In this document: positions 1 through 11,379 of the stretch, piece by piece
Layout of the letters: each line of letters opens with the position of its first letter
Position numbering within the stretch: the first letter of the stretch is position 1
Assembly: GCA_001466705.2 (NCBI GenBank)
Contig: LATX02000211.1
Span: 372,001-436,000, forward strand
DNA from: Moniliophthora roreri
Taxonomy: Eukaryota > Basidiomycota > Agaricomycetes > Agaricales > Marasmiaceae
Length of the DNA stretch: 64,000 nucleotides
Direction: 5' to 3'
The notes under the pieces: generated by a model
The model's database searches: none
What the model saw: only the letters and a program-made list of their open reading frames with translations
What the model was told of the DNA's origin: nothing
Program-made: the position numbers and the translations under genes

Positions 1-1155
1 TGTTTGGCCATTTTCGGAGAAATCGGAAGGGGCGGTTATAATATGATCCTTCTCCAGCTACTCATATCCCAGGCCTATCGTTGGCACCATGTAGATTTTG
101 ATTTTGGCAGCGACAGTGCACTCTACTATCAGCTCACGCATACGAGATCACACATGGCACATCTTTGTTCTCTATATTTGGCTGTCGCAGCCGTAACAGA
201 TGAACATGCCTCAGGAAACACCTCTCAAGCCTTTCTCTTCGCACCCGAGCTAAGGGAGGCGACTTTGTTCAATGACATCACCCCGGGTGCGAGACAGATC
301 ATTCTAACTCTACCGTGGTCACAACTTCAAGAGCTTTCATGGTCGGTTAATACCCCATGCGAGTTTCTCGACGTAACTCCCCACTTATCCACTCTCAGAT
401 ACTGCTATCTAGAGATCGCATCCGATACGGAGGTAGACGATCGGCAGGTGGTCACCCTCAGCCACCTTCGGCACTTAGAGGTTTACGGCCCATATCTAGG
501 TGTTATCAAACTCCTTGATCATCTTACACTCCCTAGTCTTGGAGATTTCGGGATGCATTTCAAGGAATTTGTCAACATCGTAGGAGATCTGATTCTTTCG
601 ACCTTTGTGGCACTTCAGAAGCGAAGCTCTTGCCATCCAGGCTTCCTATCCTCACATTTGATGATATTCTCTTCTCCCTCTCTGGAGGAAGGTATAGAGA
701 CGGTTGAAGAGCTCTCCCTTGAAATGGGCACCATCATCGATAACACCCAGGCATTGTTCAACCTTCGTACAATCAAACTATTTCGGAAGCTTCGAATACT
801 GCACGTACTGTTCGAAGATCTATCGGAGACTCTACTTTCGCAACTAGCAGACGTTATGGAGGCTCGGTGTCGGCCGACATCGGACACTCGATGTCTGGAA
901 CAGTTGTCGCTGGAGGTCATACAGTGGGATGATCGGCCCAAAACGTTGTTGTCTACTCGATCTCCCTCGTTCAGGCGAATACTAGATCTGCAGAGACATG
1001 GTCTTGCTCTGCAGGGAGAAGTTATAGATGGCGTATGGCATTCACGTTATCGGGATACTCGGTGGTGTGCTGGAGACGTTACGAAGGATGAGCGTCGTTG
1101 GGCACGATTTGGTTATTGCGATTGGCTGAAGGACTCGATCTATAACTTTGGTTAG
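1..1155 (+). CDS. F-box/LRR-like protein, 3' part (cut by window edge)
   Basis: The reading frame is open from base 1 to the stop at 1153-1155, so the gene starts outside the window. An internal ATG lies at 43, but the CDS probably continues upstream. The segment AYRWHHVDFDFGS near its start matches HSHRWRHVDFDTG in the middle of the intact F-box protein at 55871-57559, so this is the C-terminal, leucine-rich half of the same kind of protein. Such proteins are thought to be substrate receptors of SCF ubiquitin ligases; the F-box itself would lie upstream. No target can be inferred. It ends 360 bases before a helicase relic. It could equally be a truncated copy, because the N-terminal half cannot be seen. 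Confidence 0.6.
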   Translation, partial: CLAIFGEIGRGGYNMILLQLLISQAYRWHHVDFDFGSDSALYYQLTHTRSHMAHLCSLYLAVAAVTDEHASGNTSQAFLFAPELREATLFNDITPGARQIILTLPWSQLQELSWSVNTPCEFLDVTPHLSTLRYCYLEIASDTEVDDRQVVTLSHLRHLEVYGPYLGVIKLLDHLTLPSLGDFGMHFKEFVNIVGDLILSTFVALQKRSSCHPGFLSSHLMIFSSPSLEEGIETVEELSLEMGTIIDNTQALFNLRTIKLFRKLRILHVLFEDLSETLLSQLADVMEARCRPTSDTRCLEQLSLEVIQWDDRPKTLLSTRSPSFRRILDLQRHGLALQGEVIDGVWHSRYRDTRWCAGDVTKDERRWARFGYCDWLKDSIYNFG

Positions 1156-1515
1156 CTTCACCCGCCGCCGGATCTTGTCACATCTTTCATGGAGAATAGA
1201 TATGGCTGAATATAATGCCCAATCCTAGTCAAAGGCGGGCCTTGATGACTGTATTCTTACAGCGCATGTGGGTGATTCGTAGAGTATATTCCATCGTAAA
1301 ACATCGATATCTCGATATCGCTCATCGTGGTACGAAGTTAAATAAGGTGCAGTTGAGGCGCAGTCGGACCGGGTCATACGGGTGAATCTGTCACGCCTGT
1401 GAAGCGCCTTTTAGCGCACGCCCATCATGAAAAGTCTCGTAGTCAGCGATTAGGTATGGATCATTTTCGACCAAACAGTTCAAACCGCTAAATGACTGTT
1501 ATACAATCTTTACAG
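1156..1515. other. Intergenic, no gene recognised
   Basis: I found no reading frame or exon chain I can support between the F-box fragment and the helicase relic. Upstream helicase exons would be expected here if the relic were a whole gene, but I could not find them. Confidence 0.5.
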
Positions 1516-2184
1516 GTGCGCTCAACCGCTTTAAAAGTGAAGGCTCCAATATCCTCATCGTAACCGATTTGGCTAGCCGATGAGGATGCAGGTACTATTC
1601 AAACCAAGTCACTAATTATACGATTATTCACTCACAGTGGCCTTGACATCCCTTCAGTTGACGTCATGGTCAACTACGACTGTCCCGCTCATTCAAAGGA
1701 CTACATCCACCGTGTAGAACGTACTGCTCGAGCAGGCTGTTCCGGGAACTCGATGTTGCTGTTCACCCAGTACGATATTGAATATATGCAACGTTCAGAG
1801 AACGTTCTCGAGCGCAAACTGGATTTGTGTTCTCATGATCCCGAAGAAGTAAACATCCTTCGGGAGCGAGTCGATGAGAAGGGGCGAGCCGTCACGAACC
1901 GGCTCAAGGAAGAAGAGAAATTGAAGGAAGGCGAAGGCAGTCGCAAATTATCGGCGAGCATTGTTGGAGAAGGAGCGGACGATCTGGACACTGTGGATAT
2001 GCCCGCAATTGCGCAATTGTTCAAAGGAAGCGTAGACCGTAAGAGGGGTTACCCTTCTTTATTCGGTGGATTTTGCTCTCGACCTTGCTTTCATGCCTTT
2101 TCTTGTTTGCCTAGTACCTATTGTGTATGTAATGGCTCACCATTATATGTGGGACTCCGAGCCACAGATGTCAGTGATTCTTGA
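1516..2184 (+). pseudogene. Decayed DDX47/Rrp3-type DEAD-box helicase, C-terminal fragment
   Basis: Two exons of the second RecA-like domain are visible. Exon 1516-1579 reads GALNRFKSEGSNILIVTDLASR. Exon 1638 onward reads GLDIPSVDVMVNYD and then HSKDYIHRVERTARAG. This matches DDX47/Rrp3, the helicase of 18S rRNA maturation (family knowledge). The intron between them (1580-1637, with a CTAAT branch-point-like site and a CACAG acceptor) begins with AT instead of GT, and reading through gives a stop at once. Motif VI, normally HRVGRTARAG, has Glu for the Gly. The N-terminal helicase domain is absent upstream, and after about position 2030 the frame no longer resembles the family. I call it a truncated, non-functional copy. 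Confidence 0.8.
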
Positions 2185-2725
2185 AGCTCGAAGCTTGAAG
2201 ACCTGAAGCCGACCCGAGAAGGCGCCCGGCCCCACAGACATCATACACCATCATTCTTGTCTTCCACATTGACCATCATCCCGGCGCACTCAATGAGAAC
2301 TGTGTTTAGATTCAGAATGGAGGCTACTTGTCGGCAAGTTTGTTCTCTGGACTTACCCCTTTTTCATTTCGAAGGCGGCGGTGGCATTCACTATGTATAT
2401 CCACGGTGCGTAGGCTGAATCTCATCTCTTCTGACCATGTTCTTATCTCGTTCTGAAGTAGAATATCACTGCCTTGGATTAAAAAAAACGCTGGTTCTGG
2501 TTGCTGCTCTACATGTGTAAATTCATCACTCTATGAAGTTTCGTTAGGTCCCGCAAGTCTGGGCATTGCACCTCAAAAGACAAGTGTTCTTCACCGGTAC
2601 TCTCCTACTGGAATCTACACAGTCGAGGACGGTTTACCTACTGCTTAATGGAACGCGAACATTATCGACCACGAATGCCTCCTTTCCGATTCCGCAGACA
2701 ATATCAGACATCCCCAGAAATCGCA
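2185..2725. other. Intergenic, upstream of the Ser-rich gene
   Basis: No coding signal recognised. The last part is CT-rich and leads into the TATA box at 2726. Confidence 0.5.
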
Positions 2726-2732
2726 TATAAAC
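2726..2732 (+). promoter_or_regulatory. TATA box of the Ser-rich hypothetical gene
   Basis: TATAAAC lies 131 bases before the ATG at 2857 and is followed by a CT-rich stretch typical of a fungal 5' leader. Confidence 0.5.
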
Positions 2733-2856
2733 CTCCCTCCCCGCTCAATCCAGCCCAAAACAACTTGAACCCATACCACAACTATCACTACTAGAACGTC
2801 ATCGCACAGTGACTTGCCACCCTACTACTCAACCAACCATAAACCACTTACAACCC

Positions 2857-3336
2857 ATGTCATACGACTTCCAACCCGCATCCTACTACTACAACTTCCC
2901 ATCGTCGTCGACCATGATTCTCGAGCAGTTATCACCAGCATTATCGCCATCATCGTCACCGACGTCTACCATAACCTCATCTCCCTCATACTCTACTCTC
3001 ATGAACGTGTTAAACACCTCATCGTACTTCACCTCGCCGCCCTCTGGGGCGGCAGTACCCCTTTCTCCTCCAGACGCCCAACATGCCAGACGTCGTTCGA
3101 ACTCTGGCTCGTTTGGAGAGAGACGTGGTTATTCATACACTATCGCTTTCGAACCTACGAAGCCGATGGGTCAAGTCACTGCCGCCAAAGGCGACCTCGA
3201 GCCCAGGGCTGGTGCTTTACCTCGCAGAACGCGAAAGAAAGGTGCCCCTGCGCCGCCCAAAGTCATTGAGTCGAAGGGCTTTGATCTTTTGGTAGGCCTG
3301 GGCTCTTCACGAATTGATTCTGATGATGACGAATAG
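2857..3336 (+). CDS. Ser/Pro-rich hypothetical protein, 159 aa
   Basis: A single-exon frame starts at the first ATG in frame (2857, MSYDFQPASYYYNF); the frame is open further upstream but has no ATG there. The N-terminal half is rich in Ser, Pro, Thr and Tyr. The middle is basic (HARRRSNSGSFGERRG), followed by a more ordered stretch (GYSYTIAFEPTKPMGQV), and it ends acidic (RIDSDDDE). I see no signal peptide, membrane segment or known domain, so it is probably a largely disordered intracellular protein. A TATA box and CT-rich leader support expression. I do not recognise the family and give no function. Confidence 0.6.
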   Translation: MSYDFQPASYYYNFPSSSTMILEQLSPALSPSSSPTSTITSSPSYSTLMNVLNTSSYFTSPPSGAAVPLSPPDAQHARRRSNSGSFGERRGYSYTIAFEPTKPMGQVTAAKGDLEPRAGALPRRTRKKGAPAPPKVIESKGFDLLVGLGSSRIDSDDDE

Positions 3337-4302
3337 TTCTGTTTGATTCACGTACTGAACTTTCTTTTTCTTGTACGATATTGTATGATCAAATAATTCA
3401 TTATCATTACTTGGATTTTACCTCAATGATTTGAATACAAAAGCAGCGATACATTCAAGGGCACGAGTAGATGACACCAAAGGTAACGCGAACGCGAGAC
3501 GAAAGGAGAATCCAACGTAGGCCGTTTGCCCCGCACCCGAGTCTAAGCCGCTTAAAAGTGATTCAAGTGGCCTTCAATTGAGTGGCCTTCAGTTGTTAGA
3601 TGTTTAGTAAATGATTCAGCTGAATGGAACGAGTGGTTCGTGCCACGCCTACTTACGCAGTTGAGTAAAGCAACATCTCTTCCTCATGTGCTGCCGGCGC
3701 TGCGAGTCCCGTTCTAAATTTCCGTCCGGTTTCCTCTCAACCATGAACATTATCTTGTCCAAGCGCCCATTTTCGCCACGCATCCTAAACATATCCGGGC
3801 CTGCTGGTTGCTTTAGCGATTTGGTTAGTTGCAAGCGTCTGCCAAGCGAGGCGATTGAGTCGGCTGGGGGAGAGGCGATCCTTCTCAGCGAATTGGAGGG
3901 ACGTGGCCCTGCGTAGGAATTCGCCATGGTCTAGGGACGTCTGAGGCTTCTGGGGCTATGGACATATGCGTTTTGAGGCGCTCACGTTTGGATTTAGGTT
4001 TAGATGGATCACGGCGTTCTCGCAATCTGCCCAGGTCCAGGATGTACACGGTGTTCTGGTGCGTGCCCAAGCCCGACACTCGGAAATTTCTGACAGCCAT
4101 TATGTTCTACAGGATCAGTAAAGGCCTCGAAATACTTGTAGTATTTCAAGATCAGGTGCTAGCAATTCAACTGCGCCCCGATTCCGGGATGTAAACATCA
4201 GTGCGGTCCGAGAATGCCTTGCCTCTCCACGGTAGGAAGAGACGGTCCGTTTCCAAGTCCTTTAAATACTAGCACCCAACCAACCAAAGGCAAGAAGGAA
4301 CG
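3337..4302. other. Intergenic, no supported gene
   Basis: Several open frames of 70-92 codons lie on both strands (for example 3649-3927 and 3885-4100 on the minus strand), but none shows a family motif or joins into an exon chain. A 15-base near-perfect direct repeat is at 3566-3595. Confidence 0.5.
3566..3595 (+). repeat. Tandem 15-bp direct repeat
   Basis: AGTGGCCTTCAATTG is followed at once by AGTGGCCTTCAGTTG, one mismatch. No function is evident. Confidence 0.8.
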
Positions 4303-5612
4303 ATGACAAGTACAGAACAGAAGATCCCCAAGCAACCTCTTCATCCGTCCGTTGTATCCAAGCTCGATCCGGATTACGTCGAGTTTCACAATAATTTCCT
4401 TCAATACATCACACCACCTCACACGCTGCCTTGGGACCCAGCGATTCGCAATGCACCAGCTGTGCCGGGAGGAACACTACCATTAAAAGTCGGCAAAACT
4501 CAAGATTTGGATCTAACTCAGACCAAGTTCCGGGCATTCACGCCTGAAGGTGAACCGCCGAGTACTGGATGGCCAGTCTTCATCTTCTTTCACGGAGGTA
4601 CGTTAAATAATTCATTTTCGACATCGTACTGATACAGCACCTCAGGTGGATGGACATTCGGGTCTATTGATTCCGAGAATTCCTTTTCCACTAATATGTG
4701 TGTTCGTAAGTCGTCTATATATCGTTAACCACGCTCAGCTGCTGATTCTATTACAGGAGCGAAATGCGTGGTGATATCGGTCGACTATAGACTCGCACCT
4801 GAGCACAAGTACCCGATCGCTGTCGAAGATGCCGTCGAATCCCTACAATGGGTTATCAAACATGGGAAGCAAGTGCTGAATGTTGATCTAAATAAGATCG
4901 CAGTGGGAGGTTCGTCGAGGTACGTTAGCGGAAGTTCACACTCTCCGAACGCCGTCAGCTCATCTCCATTCTCTAGTGGGGGTAATCTAGCAGCTATTCT
5001 CGCGCTCAAAGCCGCCGAACCTTCATTCACACCTCCCCTTCCTTCACCACTTGTCTTCCAACTTCTCATTGTCCCTGTGACAGACAATACCGCCATAGCC
5101 GATCCGGGCGGTCTTTGGGAAGAGAATAAGCTCTCACCATGGCTTTCACCTGATCGAATGAACTGGTTCAAGAAAAATTACCTCCCCAACGAGGAAGACT
5201 GGACAAAGTGGGACGCATCGCCGATCTTCGCGCCCAAAGAGTTGATGAAGAAAACGCCGAACACGTGGATTGGTATAGCAGAGATGGATATTTTGAGCAA
5301 GGAAGGTATTTTATATGGTGAGAAATTGAAGGAGGCGGGAGTTGAGGAGGTCGAGACGGTCGTGTACAAGGGCGGACCGCATCCGATCATGGCTATGGAT
5401 TGTGAGTACTCGTTCTTTTGTGAGCAGAGATGGAATGTAGCTCACTGGTATCGACCGCTGCGGCAACTTTGGATCATTTTCAGCGTGAGTAGCGCTGATG
5501 CACAGTTGTTCGACGCAATACTGATCACTCTACACCTAGTACCGTCAAGCTGGGAGCCCAACTCGTTTCGGACGCTGCCGCGGCTTTGGCCAAGGTATTT
5601 GGTACGGCATAA
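4303..5612 (+). CDS. Alpha/beta hydrolase, HSL-type esterase/lipase
   Basis: This is a serine hydrolase of the hormone-sensitive-lipase type, expected to cleave carboxylic esters; the substrate is unknown. Exons: 4303-4597, 4646-4705, 4757-4919, 4977 to about 5401-5406, and a last exon from about 5540 to the stop at 5610-5612. Joined exons give the oxyanion motif HGGGW, then SVDYRLAPEHKYP, and the nucleophile elbow GGSSSGGNLA (split by the intron at 4920-4976). The acid Asp is in AEMDIL and the His in GGPHP. The last exon (KLGAQLVSDAAAALAKVFGTA) has the amphipathic helix usual at the end of this family. The strong donor GTGAGT at 5402 puts this exon out of frame. The donor at 5407, or an extra small exon, keeps the frame, so the 3' structure is uncertain. 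It converges with the sugar transporter. Confidence 0.88.
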
Positions 5613-6032
5613 CGACCTACCTGCCCCTCATGTATCTATTAACCCATGAGACAAATGATGTATCATACAAACTTCGTCCCTACGCAATCATAGGCTTGTG
5701 TTGCATTATTCAGACGGAGAAGTCCCCATTAGTTGGTTCATAAACATTCTTTCTTCATTTGACTACTAGTGAAACATTAAATAGTCGTTGATTCTACGAA
5801 TTTAGATGATGGTATGATGACAGCAAACGTGCAGCGGTATACAGCTCTATCGTTCATCTAGTGAAATGTTGAGATTCTAGAACTGGTCTTCAATACTGTA
5901 GAGAAGACTTGTGCAAGATATGTAGATGCAAGAAGTGAATTTAGAAGCTATACATTGCCTTCCAACTCTTGGTCGGCTTTCTTTCTCCGGAGCGTGGTAT
6001 CAGTACGGCAACTAGGCGTCGTCCAGACATAT
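5613..6032. other. Convergent intergenic region
   Basis: Lies between the 3' ends of the esterase and the sugar transporter. AT-rich and without a coding signal; it probably holds both 3' UTRs. Confidence 0.6.
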
Positions 6033-8273
6033 CTAGTGCCCCCCCTGATCGTGCTGTTTTTCGTTGGCTTCCTCCCTAACTGAAGGGACTTGCTCCAATT
6101 CGTACCTCCGCTTCTCCACGTCGCCCGAAAGACCATAGAAGCCAGCTTGACGCTCAATCTCGCTCTGTTCAAGGGGAGGAAGCTCATTGGCAACCTTGAC
6201 ATACCATTCCTTGTTGGTATATCCTTTGGCGAAGATAATGTCAATCTCCTCGAGGGTGCGGCCCTTGGTCTCGACATAGAAGAAGTAGATGAAGGGGAAG
6301 AAGCAGAGGTTGATGATGCCGAAGAAAAGGAATGTACCGAAGCCACCAAGGGAGTCGAGCATGGGAGGAGTCCACATCACGACGGCAAAGTTCCAAGACC
6401 AGTTGGTCATCGTAGAGATGGCATTGGCATTGGTACGAATGGCATTGGGGTTGATCTCAGCGGGATACAACCATGGTAGTTCGAGCCATGTGCTGTCATC
6501 CACGACCGGTTAGTCTAGTTCGAGATAGATTCTGATCGGAGTCACTCACCAGCCGAACGACAGCAGGAAGAGGAAAAGACCAAGCACAGCTCCGTTGATG
6601 GCGCCGTTCTCCTTGTCATCCAAGACATTGTAAGGGATGAGACAGAAGCAGGACAAGAACTAAGGAATGTTAGTTAAGCAAGTTTGCCCAAGCGTCCGGA
6701 TGTCACTCACCATTGAAGTGGCTTGTCCGAAAGTTCCCCATAAGAACATCTTACGGCGACCCAAACGCTCAATCATAGTGTATGAACCGAAGGCGGAAAG
6801 CGCGTACACGGTAGAATTGACACCACCGAGAATCAATGCAAGACGGCGGTCGAGACCAATGTACGTTTCAAAGATAACGGGCCTGCATCTATCAATTCAA
6901 CTTCTGTCGGACCGAGTAGTCGGATTCGACTTACGCAAAGTAGATTACTGCATTGCATCCTCCAATCTGTTGGAATAACTGTGAAGAAGCACCCACTAGC
7001 GTGCGACGCAGGTGTTGCGAGGGACCTCCGGTCAAGACATGCTTGATCTCAAGTTCGCCGACACTCTCAAGTGCCTCGACGATGATGCGCTTCTGTTGCT
7101 GCGTGTTTGGGGAGTCAACAGACTCATTAGCCAGAGCAGCAACGACGTGTTCACCCTCCTCAATTTGGCCTATGGAAAGTAGGAAACGAGGAGACTCGGG
7201 AAGGTACCAGATGCCAATAATTACGATAACGGCAAAAATGATCTGGAGACCGATGGGAAGTCTCCAAGACACAGAGCTGTCAACAAAGGAAAGACCAAAG
7301 TCTTACAATGAACACGTATCAGTCATAGTACTCAGTCCTGATAACTGTAGGCTCACCAATCCAGTACGCGATGACAGTTCCGGTAGCAATCATCGATGCC
7401 TCAATGCAGATATGAAGGCCCCGATTATGCGACTTCGAGCATTCTGCCTGCCAGCTGGGCACAGTTGCAGTGTTTAGCCCTGATCAGAAATAGGTCAATC
7501 AGAATTTCATTCAAAAATGAGACCGCATACCATTTCCGAATCCAGTGACAATACGCCCAATCACGAACTGATGGCCAGCTTTGTGCCTGCGATAACAATC
7601 GAATCACTACATTCTCTTTTGGGTAGATAATACTCACCCAGGCATGGCTGTGATTTGGATGATGGCACCAAGAATTACAAAAATAGCTCCTGAAATAACG
7701 GGATCAGAAGGTATAGGAATGTACAATTGTAGGGTAAACGCACCGACTCCAATGTTCTTCCGACGACCAAGCTTGTTACCAAAGAAGAGAGCAAAAGAAG
7801 CTCCTGCTAGACAGCCAACTTCGTATATGGCTGTGTAGAAGGCTTGCATGGTGGAGGAGTGCTTATGGCCAACAATTTCGGGGTCCAAGTCGGGGAAAAC
7901 ACGGTAGAACTGAGGTGCGGAGATGATTCCAGACATCTGTTACAAGTCAAACGATCATTAGACGGAGAAGGGACAATAGGATGATTCACATACCACTCCC
8001 TGGTCATATCCGAACTGAAACACAAGTCAGAACGAATCGACGCGACAAAGATTAACCTGCACAAACCAAAAGGAACGCTGGACAAGTTATAAGCATGCAT
8101 TATTACTTGAGATCAGAAATAGGCTTACAACATGTCGCAGTAAAAGTTATAGCGACGAGAAGGGTGTCTCCAGATAACCCCATATAATGAGGTACACCGT
8201 CCTTGATCGTTGCACGCACAGTGCTGAGAGAAGACTCCGATGGAGCCTCATTCTTCCTCAGTGAGGATGTCAT
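6033..8273 (-). CDS. MFS sugar (hexose) transporter, 569 aa, 11 exons
   Basis: A sugar porter of the major facilitator superfamily (TC 2.A.1.1 type), in the plasma membrane. Exons in transcription order: 8129-8273, 8067-8077, 7994-8014, 7744-7936, 7638-7689, 7531-7586, 7357-7479, 6935-7301, 6711-6882, 6550-6659, 6033-6492. Reading phase closes at every junction. Visible family motifs: FLLFGYDQGVMSGI, KLGRRK, RIVTGFGNG, TATVPSWQAE, PESPRFLL, QLFQQIGGCNAVIYFAP, RLGRRKMFLWG, PWLYPAEI and ETKGRTLEEID. The length is normal for the family. Exons 2 and 3 are microexons of 11 and 21 nt that encode FLL and FGYDQGV. Family motifs fit a hexose or related sugar; the exact substrate cannot be read from sequence. 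It converges with the esterase. Confidence 0.95.
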
Positions 8274-8317
8274 CGTTCAGGGGAAGGGGAACGGAAGAAC
8301 CTGGAAGGCTGCCAGGG

Positions 8318-8325
8318 TATATATA
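8318..8325 (-). promoter_or_regulatory. TATA box of the sugar transporter
   Basis: TATATATA lies 45 bases upstream of the transporter ATG (8273), which implies a very short 5' leader. Confidence 0.5.
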
Positions 8326-11281
8326 CGAGCGATGGTGGAACAACTTATTTCCCTTCGCCGTAAACTGTGGAGCAATGAATCCACTTTTATACCCATGCGT
8401 TGATGTTCGCCTTCAGCCGAACAATGGAGCGAAAGAAATCCGCATGGATTGCAAACTCGGGTTGATACAAAAAGCGAGCACGCGAGAAGGGTACCACCCC
8501 ATTTTCTGGATTGCAATGTCGAAGAGGTTGAGACGATGAAAAGGCATTCTAGGCTGAGTAGGATTGTTTTATAACGGTGGGCCATTTGCTGAAGCAAACA
8601 GATCAACGCATAGTTTCTGAAGGCGGCGGCAAGAGGTGGAATAATGAAATGACGTCGCGTGTTATCGATTACAGGGGGCATGCAACGCTCCAACGGCCAC
8701 AAGGACCATTGAGCTGACATATTACGATACCGGTTCAGCGATGCGAGAGGCCTATTGTGGGGTCGCTTCGAGGTTTTTCCAATCAGAATGAAGCCTGTGT
8801 ACTCATTGTCCATTCATCTTATGTAGTTCATCATCCACCCTCCCTGGATCCAGGTCAACGATGTCTCCAAATCCCATCGCAATTTCTTAAACATTTCCGG
8901 CGTTGCAAAGAGAAGTTCCGAGCATGCCCGATGTGGAGTCTGGAAAACGATGATCAAAAATTTTCGTTTCAAATTTTCAGACCTCCTTCAGGCCAGAATC
9001 GTGCCTTGCAGGATGTACCTGCCACTGAGGGTTTCCAATGATGCATAATTCCTTTGGAGGTTTTCTGTGGTCTTCAGCAGCATAAGATGATTGAGGAGAT
9101 TGAAATTGATGGTGAACGTTGGGCAGGTGAACGGAGATTCGCTGGGAGACGCCGCTGACCAAGACTTGAACTGTCGAAGGCGGTCGGGTACCAATTATGT
9201 TGACATCGATGAGGTATTCGCTCGCAATAACCTACATGCCCGGGCCCTTGGCACAATACCACTAACGTCGGCGAGGCGTTTCGGAGTCAAGCGAAGAAAA
9301 TATGTATGTCGTTTTCGTCGCATAGGTTAGATATGGACTTTGAAGGCTGCTTAGAGGCTCTTGGCTGATGATGACCGTGGCATCGAGTTCTTTTACTGGC
9401 TTGGTGCTATCCTCACCATTCTCTTGGGTCTTGAAAAGGCAGTTATTGCCCAATTTCTGCCACCACTCAGCGCACCTTTTTCCTGAAGGGTAAAGAGACT
9501 ACCAAGTCGTCGGCAAAGTTTCTGGATCAAGTATATGTGAACTATGCTTTCTTTGTCTGTAGCTCCATCCAGCGTCCTCTCTGTCTCTAAGGCGCCACTC
9601 GACACTCCCGATTCTAGCGGGACGGCTCCTCCAAGAAATGACAACAACTCATCAATTGCGTGCATACTCGAACATCAGCTCTGCTCCGCAATGTTCCCCA
9701 AATTGCCAAATCACTAGCGACTTGACAGCTCATTTCCGAGACAGAACAATAGGGTTTTAGAGCATTTGCGCGAGGGCACGAATCCGGAATACATTCCAAG
9801 TGTAAAATCCTCAATGCTTGTTCCTTGCGATTCGGCGTACCTGTCACGGTGGTTCTAGGATTGGCCATCAATGCACCGGCCTGAAAGAGTCCGAGGGTCA
9901 ATTGAAGGGTATTCCTAGCTAGCTTGAACGACACCCAAGTCTGTAAATGAATGCTTAGGCTTGCGCACGACTACCTTACCCTTATTACGCTGAGACGGTT
10001 GATCAGCGATGTATTCACAGGTTCGTGACACAAACTGACAGCTCGACGCTTCAGGCAAGGCGATTGCCCTCCAAGTACGGTTGTACGAGTTCTAGACCTT
10101 CACCACGTTATTTGCACGGATGTTCGGAAATAATCTGGGGTTCAGGGAATTCGGATAGGATACTCGACTTGCTATTGGTAGATTGATACTGCTAGCCAAT
10201 CGCATGATGACCCCGGTCACAGGGAGTCGTACCCCGTCGTACTTTCAGATCTCTAGATTGCCGTTAGGGATGAAAGCTATAACTCTGTAACGGCACCTAT
10301 ACATACACTCCGAACAATTTTTTCTCGACCTGTCCGAGTGGGGCCCCAAGTCAAAACATGAAGAACCAATGGTTACAGTTTCCTTGTGAGTAGAGAACTT
10401 GAGATGTCTTTTTGTGTCCCTGTTTAACGCCCTCCCTACCATCATACTCTACATCACCGTCTTTGCACCGCCTATCCTTCGCTCTCTATATACCAACGGA
10501 AAGGGCGGTCTATCTGCGAAAGAAGGTCCTGCCTGATTGGCCACCCCTCAGCCTACGGGGATGCTTTTAAATGTCAGCTTCCCAGACAGACGGTCCTAAA
10601 ATGCCTACTTCAGCAATGCTCGGTGTGAAGGAAACAGACACAAATGGAAAGGTATGATTATACTTTTTACAGAAGCGTTGATGTGAATGCTAGCCACGTT
10701 CAAGCTTTATCCATGACTCTGGATCTATATTGAAAACGGTGTGACAGAGATAAGTACTTGCTCCCCGGGTGTCATGTGCTTTTTTGCAGGTCAATCAGCC
10801 AATATACCATGCAAATTGTGATACAAGAGACGTCCCCAGACATTGATGAGAAACCGCCGCCGCCGCCGCTGCCCAACCCAGGTGCAGTCCCATGTCTGTC
10901 ATTCAACCTTAATATTTTTTTTTCGGACGAACTTTCATGAGGAAGAGCGCCTAGTCTTCCTCCCAATGCATTTGTGCAACGCGGCCTCTCGCGCCTGATC
11001 AGATGATCGCGGGACAAGGTCACGAGCCTTAAGTCACAAGTGACGGTAACTCTGTCACAAAAAATTCCCATTTTCGCAGAACAATTGCTGCAACTACCCT
11101 TCCCTCTTGTCAAGACTTGCATGCTTCATTCTCATTGTTTCCACCATTGCTTGAACCTTTTACCACGCTGAACTGATCTAAAATCACCAATATCGACGCG
11201 TCCAAGCAGGTTGCACATTGTTCTCTAACTGTTCAAGCAGCAGTGTTATTGTCCACTGGGCCACACAGAGCTTGCGTCGAG
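8326..11281. other. Long intergenic region (3 kb)
   Basis: No gene I can support. Minus-strand frames at 9393-9665 and 9614-9934 overlap, lack a good start and match no family I know. The region separates the divergent transporter and FHA-kinase genes and may hold regulatory sites for both. Confidence 0.4.
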
Positions 11282-11289
11282 TATAAATA
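11282..11289 (+). promoter_or_regulatory. TATA box of the FHA-kinase gene
   Basis: TATAAATA, 98 bases upstream of the ATG at 11380. Confidence 0.55.
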
Positions 11290-11379
11290 TCTCCCAGAAT
11301 TCCTTAAGAGTCATCAACCCACCAGTTTTCACATCCTATCCAACTTCGCGCCACTTATATCGCATATCAACCCTATACC

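Noticed and set aside
3649..4100. Two overlapping minus-strand frames of 92 and 71 codons
   Set aside because: Plus-strand frames of similar length overlap them; no family motif or splice join found.
6090..7477. Long plus-strand open frames inside the sugar transporter region
   Set aside because: They are antisense shadows of well-supported transporter exons and have no motifs.
9393..9934. Overlapping minus-strand frames, considered as an NLR N-terminal remnant
   Set aside because: No convincing start, splice chain or family motif.
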